Shown: positions 17,057 through 25,782, numbered from the stretch's first letter. The stretch: DNA of 64,000 bases from Agrobacterium tumefaciens (GCF_009649785.1 NZ_WJOK01000002.1:310001-374000), one strand, 5' to 3'. Notes: a model not told the origin generated them from the sequence alone. Program-made: numbers and translations.

Positions 17057-18364
17057 ATGTGGCCGACGATGCCGCCTTTTACTGATACGCAGTCCATTCC
17101 TGTACAGAGCAACAGCATGTCGCTTACGGGCGGCCGTCGCGACGCGATTTTTTTCGTCGTCACGATGCTTTATATCTGGATTTCCGTTGCGCCTTTCGAA
17201 AATCTTGCTGCCGCGCCCGTGCCGCACGCCGCCGCAAACCAGCTGACCGGGCTGGTGATTGCGCTGATGCTGGGTGTTTTTGCCCTGCGTCATCGGCTGA
17301 CGGGGCTTTTGTTGCGGCCGCGTCTGCCCATTATGCTGTTGTTTTCCTGGCTGGTGATTTGTTCGGTGCTTGGCTCCCAGCCCGGCACCTCGCTGCAACG
17401 TTTGCTCTTTACGGGCCTTCTGTGCTTCATCACCAGCGTCCTCGTCGTCATGCCGCGCGACAGGCGGCAGTTCGACCGGATGATGGCCATCTTCGCCGTC
17501 ATCCTGCTGGCGCTCTGCTACTTCGGGGTGATCTTCCTGCGCTCGCGCTCGATCCACCAGCCCTACGATCTCGATGAAACGGCGCTCGCCGGCGATTGGC
17601 GCGGTATCTTCAATCACAAGAATGCCGCCGCTCCGGCCATGATCATTCTCGTCATGATCGGGCTTTACCTGCGCAATAGCTGGTCGACGGTTGGCGGCAT
17701 TGTCATCACGCTTCTGGCAGGGTTCTTCCTCTGGAAAACCAACGGGAAAACCGCAGCGATGCTGTTGCCCGTCACTGTTGCGCTGGTCTGGGTCATGGAA
17801 AGACATGCCGGTCGGACATTGCTGATGATCGGAGGTCTTCTGGCTTTCCTCAACATCCTCGCGGTCGGCTCCACCTATTTTCCGAGCATACGGCATGTGG
17901 TCGATAGTCTGGGGATCGATTCCACCTTTACCGGCCGAACGGATATATGGCGCCTGTCCTTCGACACGTTTGCGCAATCGCCGATCTTCGGGCAGGGTTT
18001 TCAGGCATTCTGGACGAGTGACCGGCTTCTGGCGCAGGCCGATACTGCCGGCACCTGGGCGGTCACCGCCTTCCATGCCCATAACGGCTTTGTCGAAAGC
18101 CTGCTGAATGGTGGCCTGCCGGCCTTTGTTCTCATCGTCATATGGCTCGTCATCATACCCGCAAACGATTTTCGTATAGCTGTGAACAAGGGTACCGATC
18201 CGGCATTAACGCGGCTTTTTGCACGAATTTGGGTGTATGCACTGCTTTCTTCGTGTCTTGAGAGTAATTTCTTTACCGGAACCGGGCCTATCTGGTCTTC
18301 TCTACTGATTGCAATCTATTGTTTGAGGCATCAGGCGTACGACATACTTGAGCAGGGGCAGTAA
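17057..18364 (+). CDS. O-antigen ligase / polysaccharide polymerase-like membrane protein (Wzy/ExoQ type)
   Basis: 435 residues with ~10 predicted membrane helices. The large periplasmic loop has the Wzy_C signature: LAGDWRGIFNHKNAAAPAM and FTGRTDIWRLSFDTFAQSP, then a histidine-rich FHAHNGFVESLLNGG. The G-R-x3-W and H-N-x-F-V-E residues are those of the O-antigen ligase superfamily, to which ExoQ polymerases also belong. It could be a polymerase or a ligase. The start is uncertain: 17057 (MWPTMPP), 17069 or 17117 (MSLTGGRR) all fit. The 284 bases upstream, shared with the divergent flippase gene, hold no gene. The deacetylase gene follows by 27 bases. Confidence 0.83.
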   Translation: MWPTMPPFTDTQSIPVQSNSMSLTGGRRDAIFFVVTMLYIWISVAPFENLAAAPVPHAAANQLTGLVIALMLGVFALRHRLTGLLLRPRLPIMLLFSWLVICSVLGSQPGTSLQRLLFTGLLCFITSVLVVMPRDRRQFDRMMAIFAVILLALCYFGVIFLRSRSIHQPYDLDETALAGDWRGIFNHKNAAAPAMIILVMIGLYLRNSWSTVGGIVITLLAGFFLWKTNGKTAAMLLPVTVALVWVMERHAGRTLLMIGGLLAFLNILAVGSTYFPSIRHVVDSLGIDSTFTGRTDIWRLSFDTFAQSPIFGQGFQAFWTSDRLLAQADTAGTWAVTAFHAHNGFVESLLNGGLPAFVLIVIWLVIIPANDFRIAVNKGTDPALTRLFARIWVYALLSSCLESNFFTGTGPIWSSLLIAIYCLRHQAYDILEQGQ

Positions 18365-18391
18365 TTTGCAGACAGGCCGGGGGGCTTATGC

Positions 18392-19144
18392 ATGACACAA
18401 AAAATCGGGACATTTGCAGACAGGATCAATAACCGGCTGGTGCAGTACTTTCCAGGACCGGCGTCGCTGATCAAAACGTCCGAACCAATCGTCTCCTTCA
18501 CATTCGATGATGTGCCGGCGACCGCCTGGACAAAGGGCGCGCGCATTCTGGAAAGCGAGGGTGTTCGCGGGACATTTTATCTCGCAGGAACTTTTATCGA
18601 CCAGCACTATGAACAGCAGGACATGATTTCAACCGAAGGCTGTTCGGAACTTGCAGCGGCCGGCCACGAGCTTGCCTGCCATACTTTTTCCCATCGCAAA
18701 CTCTCGAGCTTTTCACGGCGCGGGCTTGAAGAGGATCTTGATCACAACGAAACCGTGCTGGCATCGTTCGCCGAAAACCGAGGCAGGCGGAATTTCTCCG
18801 TTCCTTTCGGCATGGCCTCGCCCGTCATGCAGCCCCTGTTACGACGAAGGTTCAAGACCGCTCGCGGCATCATGCCTGGCATCAACCGGGGCAGCATCGA
18901 TCCGTACAATCTTGCCGGGGTGGAGTTGCGCGCGGACCAAAACTATCTCGATGCCGCCGATCGTTGGCTCGAGGATGTTTTGCAAAATGGCGGCTGGCTC
19001 ATCATTTTCACCCATGATGTTTCGCAGACGCCGAGCTTTTACGGTTGCCCGGAAGACAAACTTCAGAGCCTTGTCCGCAGGGCAGCCTCCGGCGGTGCGA
19101 AGATCATGACGGTTGATGCCGCGGCAACGTCACTCGGTCTGTAA
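18392..19144 (+). CDS. Polysaccharide deacetylase (NodB homology domain)
   Basis: 250-residue carbohydrate esterase family 4 protein. Motif 1 is SFTFDDVP (catalytic base and metal Asp, D39-D40), motif 2 is HELACHTFSH (metal-binding H-x3-H, about residues 95-99), and VRGTFYLAG is the usual beta strand between them. The late motif LIIFTHDV supplies the C-terminal His. Such enzymes remove N- or O-acetyl groups from polysaccharides or, here, perhaps a lipid-linked repeat unit; no signal peptide is seen, which favours action in the cytoplasm or unusual export. It lies 27 bases after the polymerase-like gene and is probably in the same transcript. Confidence 0.87.
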   Translation: MTQKIGTFADRINNRLVQYFPGPASLIKTSEPIVSFTFDDVPATAWTKGARILESEGVRGTFYLAGTFIDQHYEQQDMISTEGCSELAAAGHELACHTFSHRKLSSFSRRGLEEDLDHNETVLASFAENRGRRNFSVPFGMASPVMQPLLRRRFKTARGIMPGINRGSIDPYNLAGVELRADQNYLDAADRWLEDVLQNGGWLIIFTHDVSQTPSFYGCPEDKLQSLVRRAASGGAKIMTVDAAATSLGL

Positions 19145-19218
19145 AGGGATAGTATCGACGCCTGCTCTCTGAGTTGGGCCCGGGCAAGTAGGACGCCTGT
19201 CTTCGCAATGGCGGGTGT

Positions 19219-19869
19219 CTATTGGCTGGCCCAGATGATGCGGGCGATCCATTCCACATCGGCCATGTCGAAACTGCGGTTCGGATGTTCGGGATTGAGC
19301 GAAAGAAGCTCGATATTCTTGGGGCTTTGCCGCGCCAGCACCTTGGCCATCACTTCGCCGTCACGGCTTTTCAGCACAACGCGGTCGCCGCGCCGAACCT
19401 GCGCGCCCGGCTCCACGATCAGGATATCGCCGTCGCGGTAAAGCGGCATCATGCTTTCGCCCTGTACTTCCAGCGCGTAGACGCCCTGCTTGCGTTCGGG
19501 AGAAGAGGGGAACTCCACCACATCCCAGCCTTGACCGGCCGGAAAACCGCCATCGTCGAAAAAGCCGCCGGAGCCCGCCTGCGCAAAACCGAGCAGGGGG
19601 ATGGCATTGTCCGCACCGGAAGGCTGCATTGTCTGCGTCCTGCCGAAAGCATAACCAAAAAACTGGTCGACGCTTGCCCCCGTCGCCTCCAGCACCTTGG
19701 ATACCGATTCCGTCGAAGGCCAGCGTTTGCGGCCATCCGGGCCGAAACGTTTCGATTTGTTGAACGAGGTGGGATCGAGACCGGCACGCTTCGCCAAGGC
19801 CGAAGGCGTCAGCTGGTGACGTTTGGCAAGCGTATCGATGGCGCTCCAGATCGTCTCGTGTGAAAGCAT
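19219..19869 (-). CDS. XRE-family repressor with S24 (LexA-like) peptidase domain
   Basis: 216 residues. N-terminus (1-75) is a helix-turn-helix (IDTLAKRHQLTPSALAKRAGLDPTSFNK, RWPSTESVSKVLEATG). The C-terminal half is a LexA/CI peptidase: nucleophile Ser in VQGESMMPLYRDGD and Lys in DGEVMAKVLA. A possible self-cleavage site is the Ala-Gly in FAQAGSGGFFDD. This is phage-repressor-like architecture, yet no prophage genes are nearby and related single genes are widespread in Rhizobiales. It is probably a stress-response regulator of chromosomal origin. Targets are unknown. Convergent with the deacetylase gene. Confidence 0.88.
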   Translation of the reverse strand: MLSHETIWSAIDTLAKRHQLTPSALAKRAGLDPTSFNKSKRFGPDGRKRWPSTESVSKVLEATGASVDQFFGYAFGRTQTMQPSGADNAIPLLGFAQAGSGGFFDDGGFPAGQGWDVVEFPSSPERKQGVYALEVQGESMMPLYRDGDILIVEPGAQVRRGDRVVLKSRDGEVMAKVLARQSPKNIELLSLNPEHPNRSFDMADVEWIARIIWASQ

Positions 19870-19980
19870 GATGAAAGCCCGCAGGTGGAGCCCGTGGCGG
19901 AAAAGCTCCTGTCGTTTACTCCGCGGAATCTAGACCATATCCCGTCAGGAGTAAAGAAAAGAAAGGAATAAAATCCTCGA

Positions 19981-20631
19981 TTATGCCACCATGGCCGATG
20001 TGTTTATCTTGCTGAGCTGTATCACCGCCTGTGTACGGCTATCGACCTTAAGCTTCAACAGAATAGCGGAGACATGCGCCTTGATGGTGGCTTCCGAAAC
20101 ATTCAGCGCATAGGCGATCTGCTTGTTCAGCAGGCCTTCGGCCAGCATGCCCAGAACCCGGCTCTGTTGCGGCGTCAGCGTTCTGAGCCGGCCGATGAGA
20201 TCAGCCACGTCAGGATCATGCTCCTTTTCGCCCTGACAGCTTGCCGGTATCCACACATCGCCTTCAAGAACCGAGCGAATGCCATCCCTGATATCGTCGA
20301 TGCCCGAGGATTTGGAAATAAAACCGGAAGCGCCGAGTTCGATGGACCGGCGAACAGTGGTCGCGTCGTCCGTTGCCGAAACGATGACGATGGGCAGGCT
20401 GGAAAATTCCGCCCGCAGCGCCATCAGGCCCGAAAATCCGCTGACACCCGGCATGGCGAGGTCCAGAAGCATCAGATCGGCGTCGTTGCATGCCGTCGCG
20501 GCACTTCTGGCAGCCTCGAAATCCCCGGCTTCCATGATTGTCTGCTGCCCGTCGAGACCGGATACGGCCTGTTTGAGGGCACCGCGAAAAAGCGGGTGGT
20601 CGTCTGCAATGATAATGACAAGTTCCGACAT
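19981..20631 (-). CDS. NarL/FixJ-type response regulator, orphan
   Basis: 216 residues. Receiver domain (1-120): acidic pair D10-D11 (IIIADDHPLFRGAL), phospho-acceptor Asp in DLMLLDLAMPGVSG, Ser switch in IVIVSATDD and Lys in GFISKSSG. LuxR-type HTH at ~145-205: LTPQQSRVLGMLAEGLLNKQIAYALNVSEATIKAHVSAIL. Nothing resembling a sensor kinase is adjacent, so it is an orphan regulator here. It is divergent from the DUF952-pyrD pair. The 111 bases to the next minus-strand gene hold no structure I recognise. Targets cannot be inferred. Confidence 0.9.
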   Translation of the reverse strand: MSELVIIIADDHPLFRGALKQAVSGLDGQQTIMEAGDFEAARSAATACNDADLMLLDLAMPGVSGFSGLMALRAEFSSLPIVIVSATDDATTVRRSIELGASGFISKSSGIDDIRDGIRSVLEGDVWIPASCQGEKEHDPDVADLIGRLRTLTPQQSRVLGMLAEGLLNKQIAYALNVSEATIKAHVSAILLKLKVDSRTQAVIQLSKINTSAMVA

Positions 20632-20875
20632 TCTGGCCCCCTCCCAAGGGCGTTATGCGGTTCTTTGAAAGGTATGGCGCACTCCCGTTTGCCGGCAGTC
20701 TAGACTGCTTCCGGCTCCTCTGCTGAAAGGTTGCTCTAATCGGTTGCGTATTACAAGAAAAAGCTTGGGAACAGCCGTCGCGCCAATAAAAATGCCGTGG
20801 AAACTGTGGACAATCGACCCGCTTTGCGGCAAACCGCCCAGACTGAAAAGCCTTGGAAAGCCTTCGGAGAGCCCC

Positions 20876-21229
20876 ATGCACGAAACGCCCGCGATCATTT
20901 ATAAAATCGTGCCGGAGACGTTGTGGAATGCAGCCAGGGCACAAGGCGTCTTCGAAGGCGCCGCCATCGATCTGACGGATGGGTTCATTCATTTTTCAAC
21001 GGCAAAGCAGGCGGCCGAGACTGCCGCCCGGCATTTTTCCGGCCAGACCGACCTGCTTCTGATCGCTGTTGATGGTGCAGCACTTGGCGACAAGCTGGTT
21101 TATGAACCCTCGAGAGGCGGCGATCTTTTCCCCCATCTCTATGCGTCTCTTCCCTTGACCGCCGTGCTTTGGGAAACGCCGCTTTCACTTGGCCACGATG
21201 GCCAGCACCAGTTTCCGGAGATTTTGTGA
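20876..21229 (+). CDS. DUF952 family protein
   Basis: 117 residues of the DUF952 family, which has a fold related to ADP-ribosyl/dihydrofolate-type small alpha-beta proteins but no settled function. Diagnostic stretches are IYKIVPETLWNAARAQG, DGFIHFSTAKQAAETAARHF and the end DLFPHLYASLPLTAV. The ATG at 20876 has GGAGA five bases upstream; the reading frame is open further upstream but without conservation. Its stop overlaps the pyrD start (TGATG), so the two are translationally coupled, an arrangement widely conserved in Rhizobiales. Confidence 0.88.
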   Translation: MHETPAIIYKIVPETLWNAARAQGVFEGAAIDLTDGFIHFSTAKQAAETAARHFSGQTDLLLIAVDGAALGDKLVYEPSRGGDLFPHLYASLPLTAVLWETPLSLGHDGQHQFPEIL

Positions 21230-22320
21230 TGAGCGGATTATTTTCCTCAATCGGCCGCAAGGGCCTGTTTCTTGTCGATCCGGAAAAGGCACATGGTCTG
21301 TCCGTGGCGGCGCTGAAAAGCGGCTTTCTGCCCACCTGCATGGTGCCGCACGATCCGCGGCTGCAGCAGACCGTTGCAGGCCTCGTTTTCCCCAATCCGC
21401 TCGGCATGGCGGCGGGTTACGACAAGAATGCGGAAGTCCCGGGACCGCTTCTGAGGCTCGGTTTCGGCTTTACTGAAATCGGCACCGTCACGCCGCGTGG
21501 GCAATCCGGCAATCCCAAACCGCGCATCTTCCGTCTGGTTGAGGATGAAGGCGTCATCAACCGCCTCGGTTTCAACAATGAAGGCCATGCCGCGGCGCTG
21601 GAGCGCCTGAAGCAGGCGCAGCTACGCGGCATCGTCGGCGTCAATATCGGTGCCAACAAGGACAGCGAAGACCGCATCGCCGATTATGTCCAGGGCATCG
21701 AGGCCTTTTATTCGGTCGCATCCTATTTCACCGTCAACATCTCTTCGCCCAATACGCCGGGTCTGCGTGACTTGCAGGCGCGCGAAAGCCTCGCGGCACT
21801 TCTTGGCGCCGTGCTGGAGCGCCGCAGGGCAGAAGCCGAACGTTTTGGCAAACGCATTCCGATCTTCCTGAAGATCGCGCCCGATCTGACCGAGGAAGGG
21901 CTGGATGACGTGGCGGAAGAGGCGCTGGCCCATGATCTCGATGGCCTGATCGTCTCCAACACCACGCTCTCGCGTGAAGGCCTGCGGCCCGGTCCGCATA
22001 AGGGTGAGGCGGGTGGATTGTCCGGCAAGCCGCTATTCGAGCTGTCGACCACTGTTCTCGCCAAGATGCGCCGGCGCGTCGGCAGCAATCTGCCCATCAT
22101 CGGCGTGGGTGGCGTTTCTTCGCCGGAAACGGCACTGGAAAAGGTAAGGGCAGGGGCCGATCTGGTTCAGCTCTATTCCTGCATGGTCTATGAAGGCCCC
22201 GGCCTGCCGTCGTCCATCGTCAAAGGCCTGTCGAAGCTGGTCTCTCGCGAAGGTGTGCAGTCCATTCGTGACCTACGCGACAGCACGGTCGACCGCTGGG
22301 CCGACCGCAAGCTTGGATGA
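21229..22320 (+). CDS. pyrD: Dihydroorotate dehydrogenase (quinone), class 2
   Basis: Membrane-associated flavoenzyme of pyrimidine synthesis that passes electrons to ubiquinone. 363 residues from the ATG at 21229. Class 2 marks: N-terminal amphipathic extension (LFLVDPEKAHGLSVAALK), FMN-binding GMAAGYDKNAE, VNRLGFNN-like INRLGFNNEG, VNIGANKD, catalytic Ser in YFTVNISSPNTPGLRDLQ, SNTTLSREGL, and IIGVGGVSSPETALEKVRAGADLVQLY. Start overlaps the stop of the DUF952 gene by one base. A palindromic intergenic repeat lies between pyrD and the following convergent gene. Confidence 0.96.
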   Translation: MSGLFSSIGRKGLFLVDPEKAHGLSVAALKSGFLPTCMVPHDPRLQQTVAGLVFPNPLGMAAGYDKNAEVPGPLLRLGFGFTEIGTVTPRGQSGNPKPRIFRLVEDEGVINRLGFNNEGHAAALERLKQAQLRGIVGVNIGANKDSEDRIADYVQGIEAFYSVASYFTVNISSPNTPGLRDLQARESLAALLGAVLERRRAEAERFGKRIPIFLKIAPDLTEEGLDDVAEEALAHDLDGLIVSNTTLSREGLRPGPHKGEAGGLSGKPLFELSTTVLAKMRRRVGSNLPIIGVGGVSSPETALEKVRAGADLVQLYSCMVYEGPGLPSSIVKGLSKLVSREGVQSIRDLRDSTVDRWADRKLG

Positions 22321-22385
22321 CGATGACCTGAACGGTCGAGACGCTGCGTCGGTTAAGATAAGTGCTTATCGTGGTGGTGTGCTCT

Positions 22386-22421
22386 CCTGCCTCATCCCTG
22401 TGACAGGGACAGGAATGAGGG
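22386..22421. repeat. Short rhizobial palindromic repeat
   Basis: Contains CCCTGT-G-ACAGGG (22396-22408) nested in CTCAT...ATGAG. The string around TGTGACAGG(G/C)AC(A/G)GGAATGAGGG recurs at 40213-40234 in the larger mosaic palindrome, so the two belong to one repeat family. Confidence 0.7.
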
Positions 22422-22445
22422 TGTAGGGGGCGTCCCCCCGTTATC

Positions 22446-22943
22446 TCACGCGCAGAGCACCATCGCCCAATAGGGCCGGTTGCGGCTTGCGGCATCATAG
22501 GCAACCGCGACGCCAAGGCCATTATAGGGTCCGAGCATGTTTTCGAGATGATGTTTCGAGCCGATCCAGGCCTTGACGACACGCTCCACGCTGTCCTGCC
22601 CGGCCGCCACGTTTTCCGCTGCTGGTAGCGGCACATTGCCGTCCTTCATGCGGATGAGGAAACTGTCGGTCAGGCCGATCAGATGCGCCATCTTCTGCGC
22701 CTTGACCATGCGTCCGGCCTGATAAGCGGCCGCACCACTTGCCGCACTACTGAAGGAGAGTGGCGAAAGCCCTTTCGAGCGGCGCAACTCGTTGACCATT
22801 GGAAGCGCTGCCGCGGTCTCATCGCGGGTGCCTGACGGCATGCCCTTGTTTGTAGGCACGGAAACACAGGCGGAAAGAACGGAACCGGCGGAAATCAGCA
22901 CGAAGCCGCGCCGCGTAAGCGTCTGGAAAGATGTGTCGGTCAT
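22446..22943 (-). CDS. CAP/SCP-like domain lipoprotein
   Basis: 165 residues. The N-terminus has RRGFVLISAGSVLSAC, a signal peptide with lipobox LSAC, so the mature protein is probably lipidated at Cys26 and held in the cell envelope. The rest is a CAP (cysteine-rich secretory/SCP) domain: VNELRRSKGLSPLSFSS, AYQAGRMVKAQKMAHLIG, AENVAAGQDSVERVVKAWIGSKHHLENMLG and WAMVLCA. The His and Glu residues at the usual CAP pocket positions are present (MAHL, ENVAAG, HHLENM). Function of bacterial members is not established. Same strand as, and 2 bases from, the small membrane protein gene upstream. Confidence 0.87.
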   Translation of the reverse strand: MTDTSFQTLTRRGFVLISAGSVLSACVSVPTNKGMPSGTRDETAAALPMVNELRRSKGLSPLSFSSAASGAAAYQAGRMVKAQKMAHLIGLTDSFLIRMKDGNVPLPAAENVAAGQDSVERVVKAWIGSKHHLENMLGPYNGLGVAVAYDAASRNRPYWAMVLCA

Positions 22944-22944
22944 G

Positions 22945-23211
22945 TCAGCGGCGATAGCTCAGGAGGCGCAGGATGATGAAAATGGGTATGACGATCGTCG
23001 CGCCAAGGATCAGATAGTCGCCGATTGCGCCAAGCGCTTGGAAACCGCTGCGCCACAGATCGACCACGAAGTCGCGTGCGCCATAGATGATATTCCATGG
23101 CGTCAATCCGAAGATCGCCATCAGAAAGCCGACGAGCAATGAAACCACCAGTAGCTTCACCACGGTGCGGGCCACCGTATCACCCAGCATTTTGTTGACC
23201 TCACCGGCCAT
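22945..23211 (-). CDS. Small membrane protein, DUF6460-like
   Basis: 88 residues with two hydrophobic segments: KLLVVSLLVGFLMAIFGL (about 18-36) and DYLILGATIVIPIFIILRLL (about 65-84), with an amphipathic stretch GARDFVVDLWRSGFQALG between. The pattern is that of a conserved alphaproteobacterial family (DUF6460). The ATG at 23211 lies 8 bases after AGGAGA; a TTG six bases upstream is too near that site. Its stop is immediately before the start of the CAP lipoprotein gene, so the two form a pair. Function unknown. Confidence 0.8.
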   Translation of the reverse strand: MAGEVNKMLGDTVARTVVKLLVVSLLVGFLMAIFGLTPWNIIYGARDFVVDLWRSGFQALGAIGDYLILGATIVIPIFIILRLLSYRR

Positions 23212-23379
23212 CAGCAAGTCTCCTGTTTTGTCCTGACATATGAAGCACGCTGCTTCGATGCAAGTTTCGGTGCACTATATCGCGTCATATTCGCAATTCC
23301 ATGAGTGCGCCATGAAATAGGACTTGAGTTTTTTTATGGCTTGATAAATGACAGCCGACATCTTCTCAGGAAATCTTGA

Positions 23380-24321
23380 ATGGCCCCAAACCAGTTTTCT
23401 TCCGGTGACGTCATTGCCGACCGCCGGGCGGACTATGCCCGCATGTTGGCGGAGAGTGGTGATTATCCCGCCGCCGCCGAACTCATGGAGCAGGCGCTTG
23501 AACTTGCGCCACGGTGGACGGCGGGCTGGTTTCGCTTCGGGGAATATCATGAAAAGGCGGGGGAAGCGGACAAAGCTGTGGCGGCTTACGAAAAAGTCGC
23601 CGAACTGGATACGGAAGGGCTGTTTGCAGCCGAACTGAAACTCGCGGTTCTCGGCGCCGCGGACACACCGGAGCAGCCGCCGAGCCGTTATGTAGAAGGG
23701 CTGTTCGACGATTATGCAGACCGTTTCGAAACGTCGCTCGTCGAGAAACTGGATTACAGCGTACCGCAAAAGCTGGCGGAGCTGATCGGCAAGGCGGCGG
23801 GAGGCGGCGTCTTCGACACCATTGTCGATATTGGCTGCGGCACCGGCCTTCTCGGCGTTGAAATCCGCCTCCTGGCAAAGCGGCTGGAAGGTTTCGACAT
23901 TTCCCAGAACATGCTCGCCAAGGCGGAGGAAAAGGGACTTTACGACCATCTCGGCCAGGCCGATCTATCGCTGGAAGCTGACACCTCGGGACTGTTCGCG
24001 CCGGCAATGCCGCACCACCGCGCGGACCTCGTCGCCGCCGCCGACGTGATGATGTATCTCGGCAGTCTCGAAACAGTCATGCCCCTCGTTTCGGCCCTGC
24101 TTGCGCCCTCCGGCTTCTTCGCCTTTTCGGTGGAGGACGCAGGGGATGAAGATGGTTTCGTGCTGCGGGAATCGCTGCGTTACGCACATTCGAAAAGCTA
24201 TGTGAGCGGCCTTCTTGAGCGGGCAGGCTATTCTCTTATCGAAATCCGCAAAACCACCATTCGCAAGGATGCCGGAAAACCCCTTTCCGGCATTCTTTTT
24301 CTTGCCCGCGCCAAAGCCTGA
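23380..24321 (+). CDS. TPR-containing SAM-dependent methyltransferase
   Basis: 313 residues in two parts. Residues ~15-80 are two TPR-like helical hairpins (YARMLAESGDYPAAAELMEQALELAP, WFRFGEYHEKAGEADKAVAAYEKVAELD). From ~105 a class I methyltransferase follows: YADRFETSLVEKLDYSVPQKL, SAM-binding motif I IVDIGCGTGLLGVEIR, LEGFDISQNMLAKAEEKG (motif II) and ADLVAAADVMMYLG (motif IV). The EGLFDDYADRF stretch is typical of a rhizobial/alphaproteobacterial family annotated as TPR methyltransferases; substrate unknown. It stands alone, divergent from the small membrane protein pair. Confidence 0.87.
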   Translation: MAPNQFSSGDVIADRRADYARMLAESGDYPAAAELMEQALELAPRWTAGWFRFGEYHEKAGEADKAVAAYEKVAELDTEGLFAAELKLAVLGAADTPEQPPSRYVEGLFDDYADRFETSLVEKLDYSVPQKLAELIGKAAGGGVFDTIVDIGCGTGLLGVEIRLLAKRLEGFDISQNMLAKAEEKGLYDHLGQADLSLEADTSGLFAPAMPHHRADLVAAADVMMYLGSLETVMPLVSALLAPSGFFAFSVEDAGDEDGFVLRESLRYAHSKSYVSGLLERAGYSLIEIRKTTIRKDAGKPLSGILFLARAKA

Positions 24322-24428
24322 ACATTTCGTTTCTTGCCTTTTTCACGATAGGTCAGTCGTCCTTACGTATCCATCTTGATCGCGTGTTTGTTGCAGTGCA
24401 AAATGCGCGGAAACCTGAGGGAAAAAGC

Positions 24429-25067
24429 GTGAGCAGAACGAGAAGCGTTTACAGCATGTGGAGTTCGGATCCGGCCAAACATGCGCCGGTGGAAGACGTG
24501 CAGGGCATCGTTACCGGAGCTATCGTATCGGCGCTCGGTTTTTATCTGCTGAACAAGGTCGGCCTTTTGACCGGTGGCACCGCCGGCGTCGCCTTCCTCA
24601 TTCACTATGCCTTCGGCATCAGCTTCGGCCTCCTGTTCTTCCTCGTCAATCTGCCCTTCTATTACCTCTCCTTCCGCCGCCTCGGTCTTGCCTTTTCCAT
24701 CAAGACCTTCATTGCCATCGGTCTTGTTTCGGTGCTGACGGAAGTGGAAGCGCGCTGGATGGTCATTGACAGCATCAACCCGCTCTGGGCGGCGCTGCTC
24801 GGTGGCCTGCTCCTCGGTTACGGGTTGCTGGCGCTTTATCGCCATCGCGCCAGCCTCGGCGGCATTGGCATTCTGGCCATCTATATTCAGGACCGCTTCG
24901 GCATCCGCGCCGGCCTGATCCAGCTTGCCTTCGATGCATTCGTGATGCTCTGCGCCTTCCTCGTCATCGATCCGGCCACCGTCGTCTATTCGATTGTCGG
25001 CGCCTTCGTGCTGAACATGTTTCTCGCCATCAACCACCGCTCGGACAGATACATCGTTGTGCGCTGA
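24429..25067 (+). CDS. YitT family membrane protein, copy 1
   Basis: 212 residues from a GTG at 24429 (GAGGG ribosome site 8 bases upstream; start aligns with that of the next gene). Five to six membrane spans, with conserved LLTGGTAGVAFLIHYAFGISFGLLFFLVNLPFYYLSFRRLGLAFSIKT in segments. YitT/DUF161 proteins are integral membrane proteins of unknown transport role. It is the first of a tandem pair with the gene at 25141; the two share long identical runs (for example FRRLGLAF and LGG-GILA) and the same length, so they arose by duplication. No neighbour hints at a substrate. Confidence 0.86.
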   Translation: MSRTRSVYSMWSSDPAKHAPVEDVQGIVTGAIVSALGFYLLNKVGLLTGGTAGVAFLIHYAFGISFGLLFFLVNLPFYYLSFRRLGLAFSIKTFIAIGLVSVLTEVEARWMVIDSINPLWAALLGGLLLGYGLLALYRHRASLGGIGILAIYIQDRFGIRAGLIQLAFDAFVMLCAFLVIDPATVVYSIVGAFVLNMFLAINHRSDRYIVVR

Positions 25068-25140
25068 AGAAAGTACGCTTGAAATCTCTCGCGCTTGGGC
25101 GCAATAGCTCGATCAAGGCCGGAAAATCAGGGGAACAGGC

Positions 25141-25782
25141 ATGGGCGATACGACTACGCGCAAGCGCGTGAATATCTGGGCTTCCGCGCCCGATCGCCAT
25201 TCGCTGCTGGAAGATGCCCAGGGCGTTCTGGCGGGCAGCATGCTGGTCTCGCTCGGCGTGACGCTGCTTTCCGCTGCGGGCCTCCTCACCGGGGGTGTGG
25301 TGGGTATTGCCTTTCTGGTGCACTATTCGATCGGCTTCAGCTTCGGCGCGGTGTTCTTCCTCGTCAATCTGCCGTTTTATTATCTCGCCTTCCGCCGTCT
25401 CGGCCTTGCCTTCACGGTCAAGACCTTTTGCGCCATTGCCATGACGGCGCTGCTTTCGGAATATATGCCGGGCTTCTTCGCGTTCGAAAGCATCAATCCC
25501 GTCGCGGCCGCCCTTTTCGGCGGGTTGACGGTCGCGGCAGGCATGCTGGCACTGTTCCGCCATCGCACCAGCCTCGGCGGCTTCGGCATATTGGCGCTTT
25601 ATCTCCAGGACCGTTTTGGCTGGCGCGCCGGTCTCGTCCAGCTCGCCTTCGATGGCATGGTGCTGGCGTGCTCATTCTTCGTGGCGACACCCTTCGTCAT
25701 CCTCTGCTCCATCCTCGGCGCGCTGGTCATGAATCTCGCGCTCGCCATCAATCATAGAAACGACCGCTACATCGCCATGTAA
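25141..25782 (+). CDS. YitT family membrane protein, copy 2
   Basis: 213-residue paralogue of the preceding gene, 73 bases downstream. The same blocks are seen: LLTGGVVGIAFLVHYSIGFS, FFLVNLPFYYLAFRRLGLAF, LFRHRTSLGGFGILALYLQD, FGWRAGLVQLAFD and the end LAINHRNDRYIAM (copy 1 ends LAINHRSDRYIVVR). The N-terminal tails differ. Differences are concentrated in the second and fourth membrane segments. The pair is probably cotranscribed. Function unknown; annotation as a transporter would be a guess. Confidence 0.86.
   Translation: MGDTTTRKRVNIWASAPDRHSLLEDAQGVLAGSMLVSLGVTLLSAAGLLTGGVVGIAFLVHYSIGFSFGAVFFLVNLPFYYLAFRRLGLAFTVKTFCAIAMTALLSEYMPGFFAFESINPVAAALFGGLTVAAGMLALFRHRTSLGGFGILALYLQDRFGWRAGLVQLAFDGMVLACSFFVATPFVILCSILGALVMNLALAINHRNDRYIAM

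Noticed and set aside
16997-18082. 361-codon minus-strand frame opposite the polymerase-like gene
   Set aside because: Same type of shadow; the plus-strand frame has clear membrane helices and family motifs.
19219-19869. Phage repressor as sign of a prophage
   Set aside because: Only this one gene has phage-like architecture; no phage structural, replication or integrase genes in the neighbourhood.
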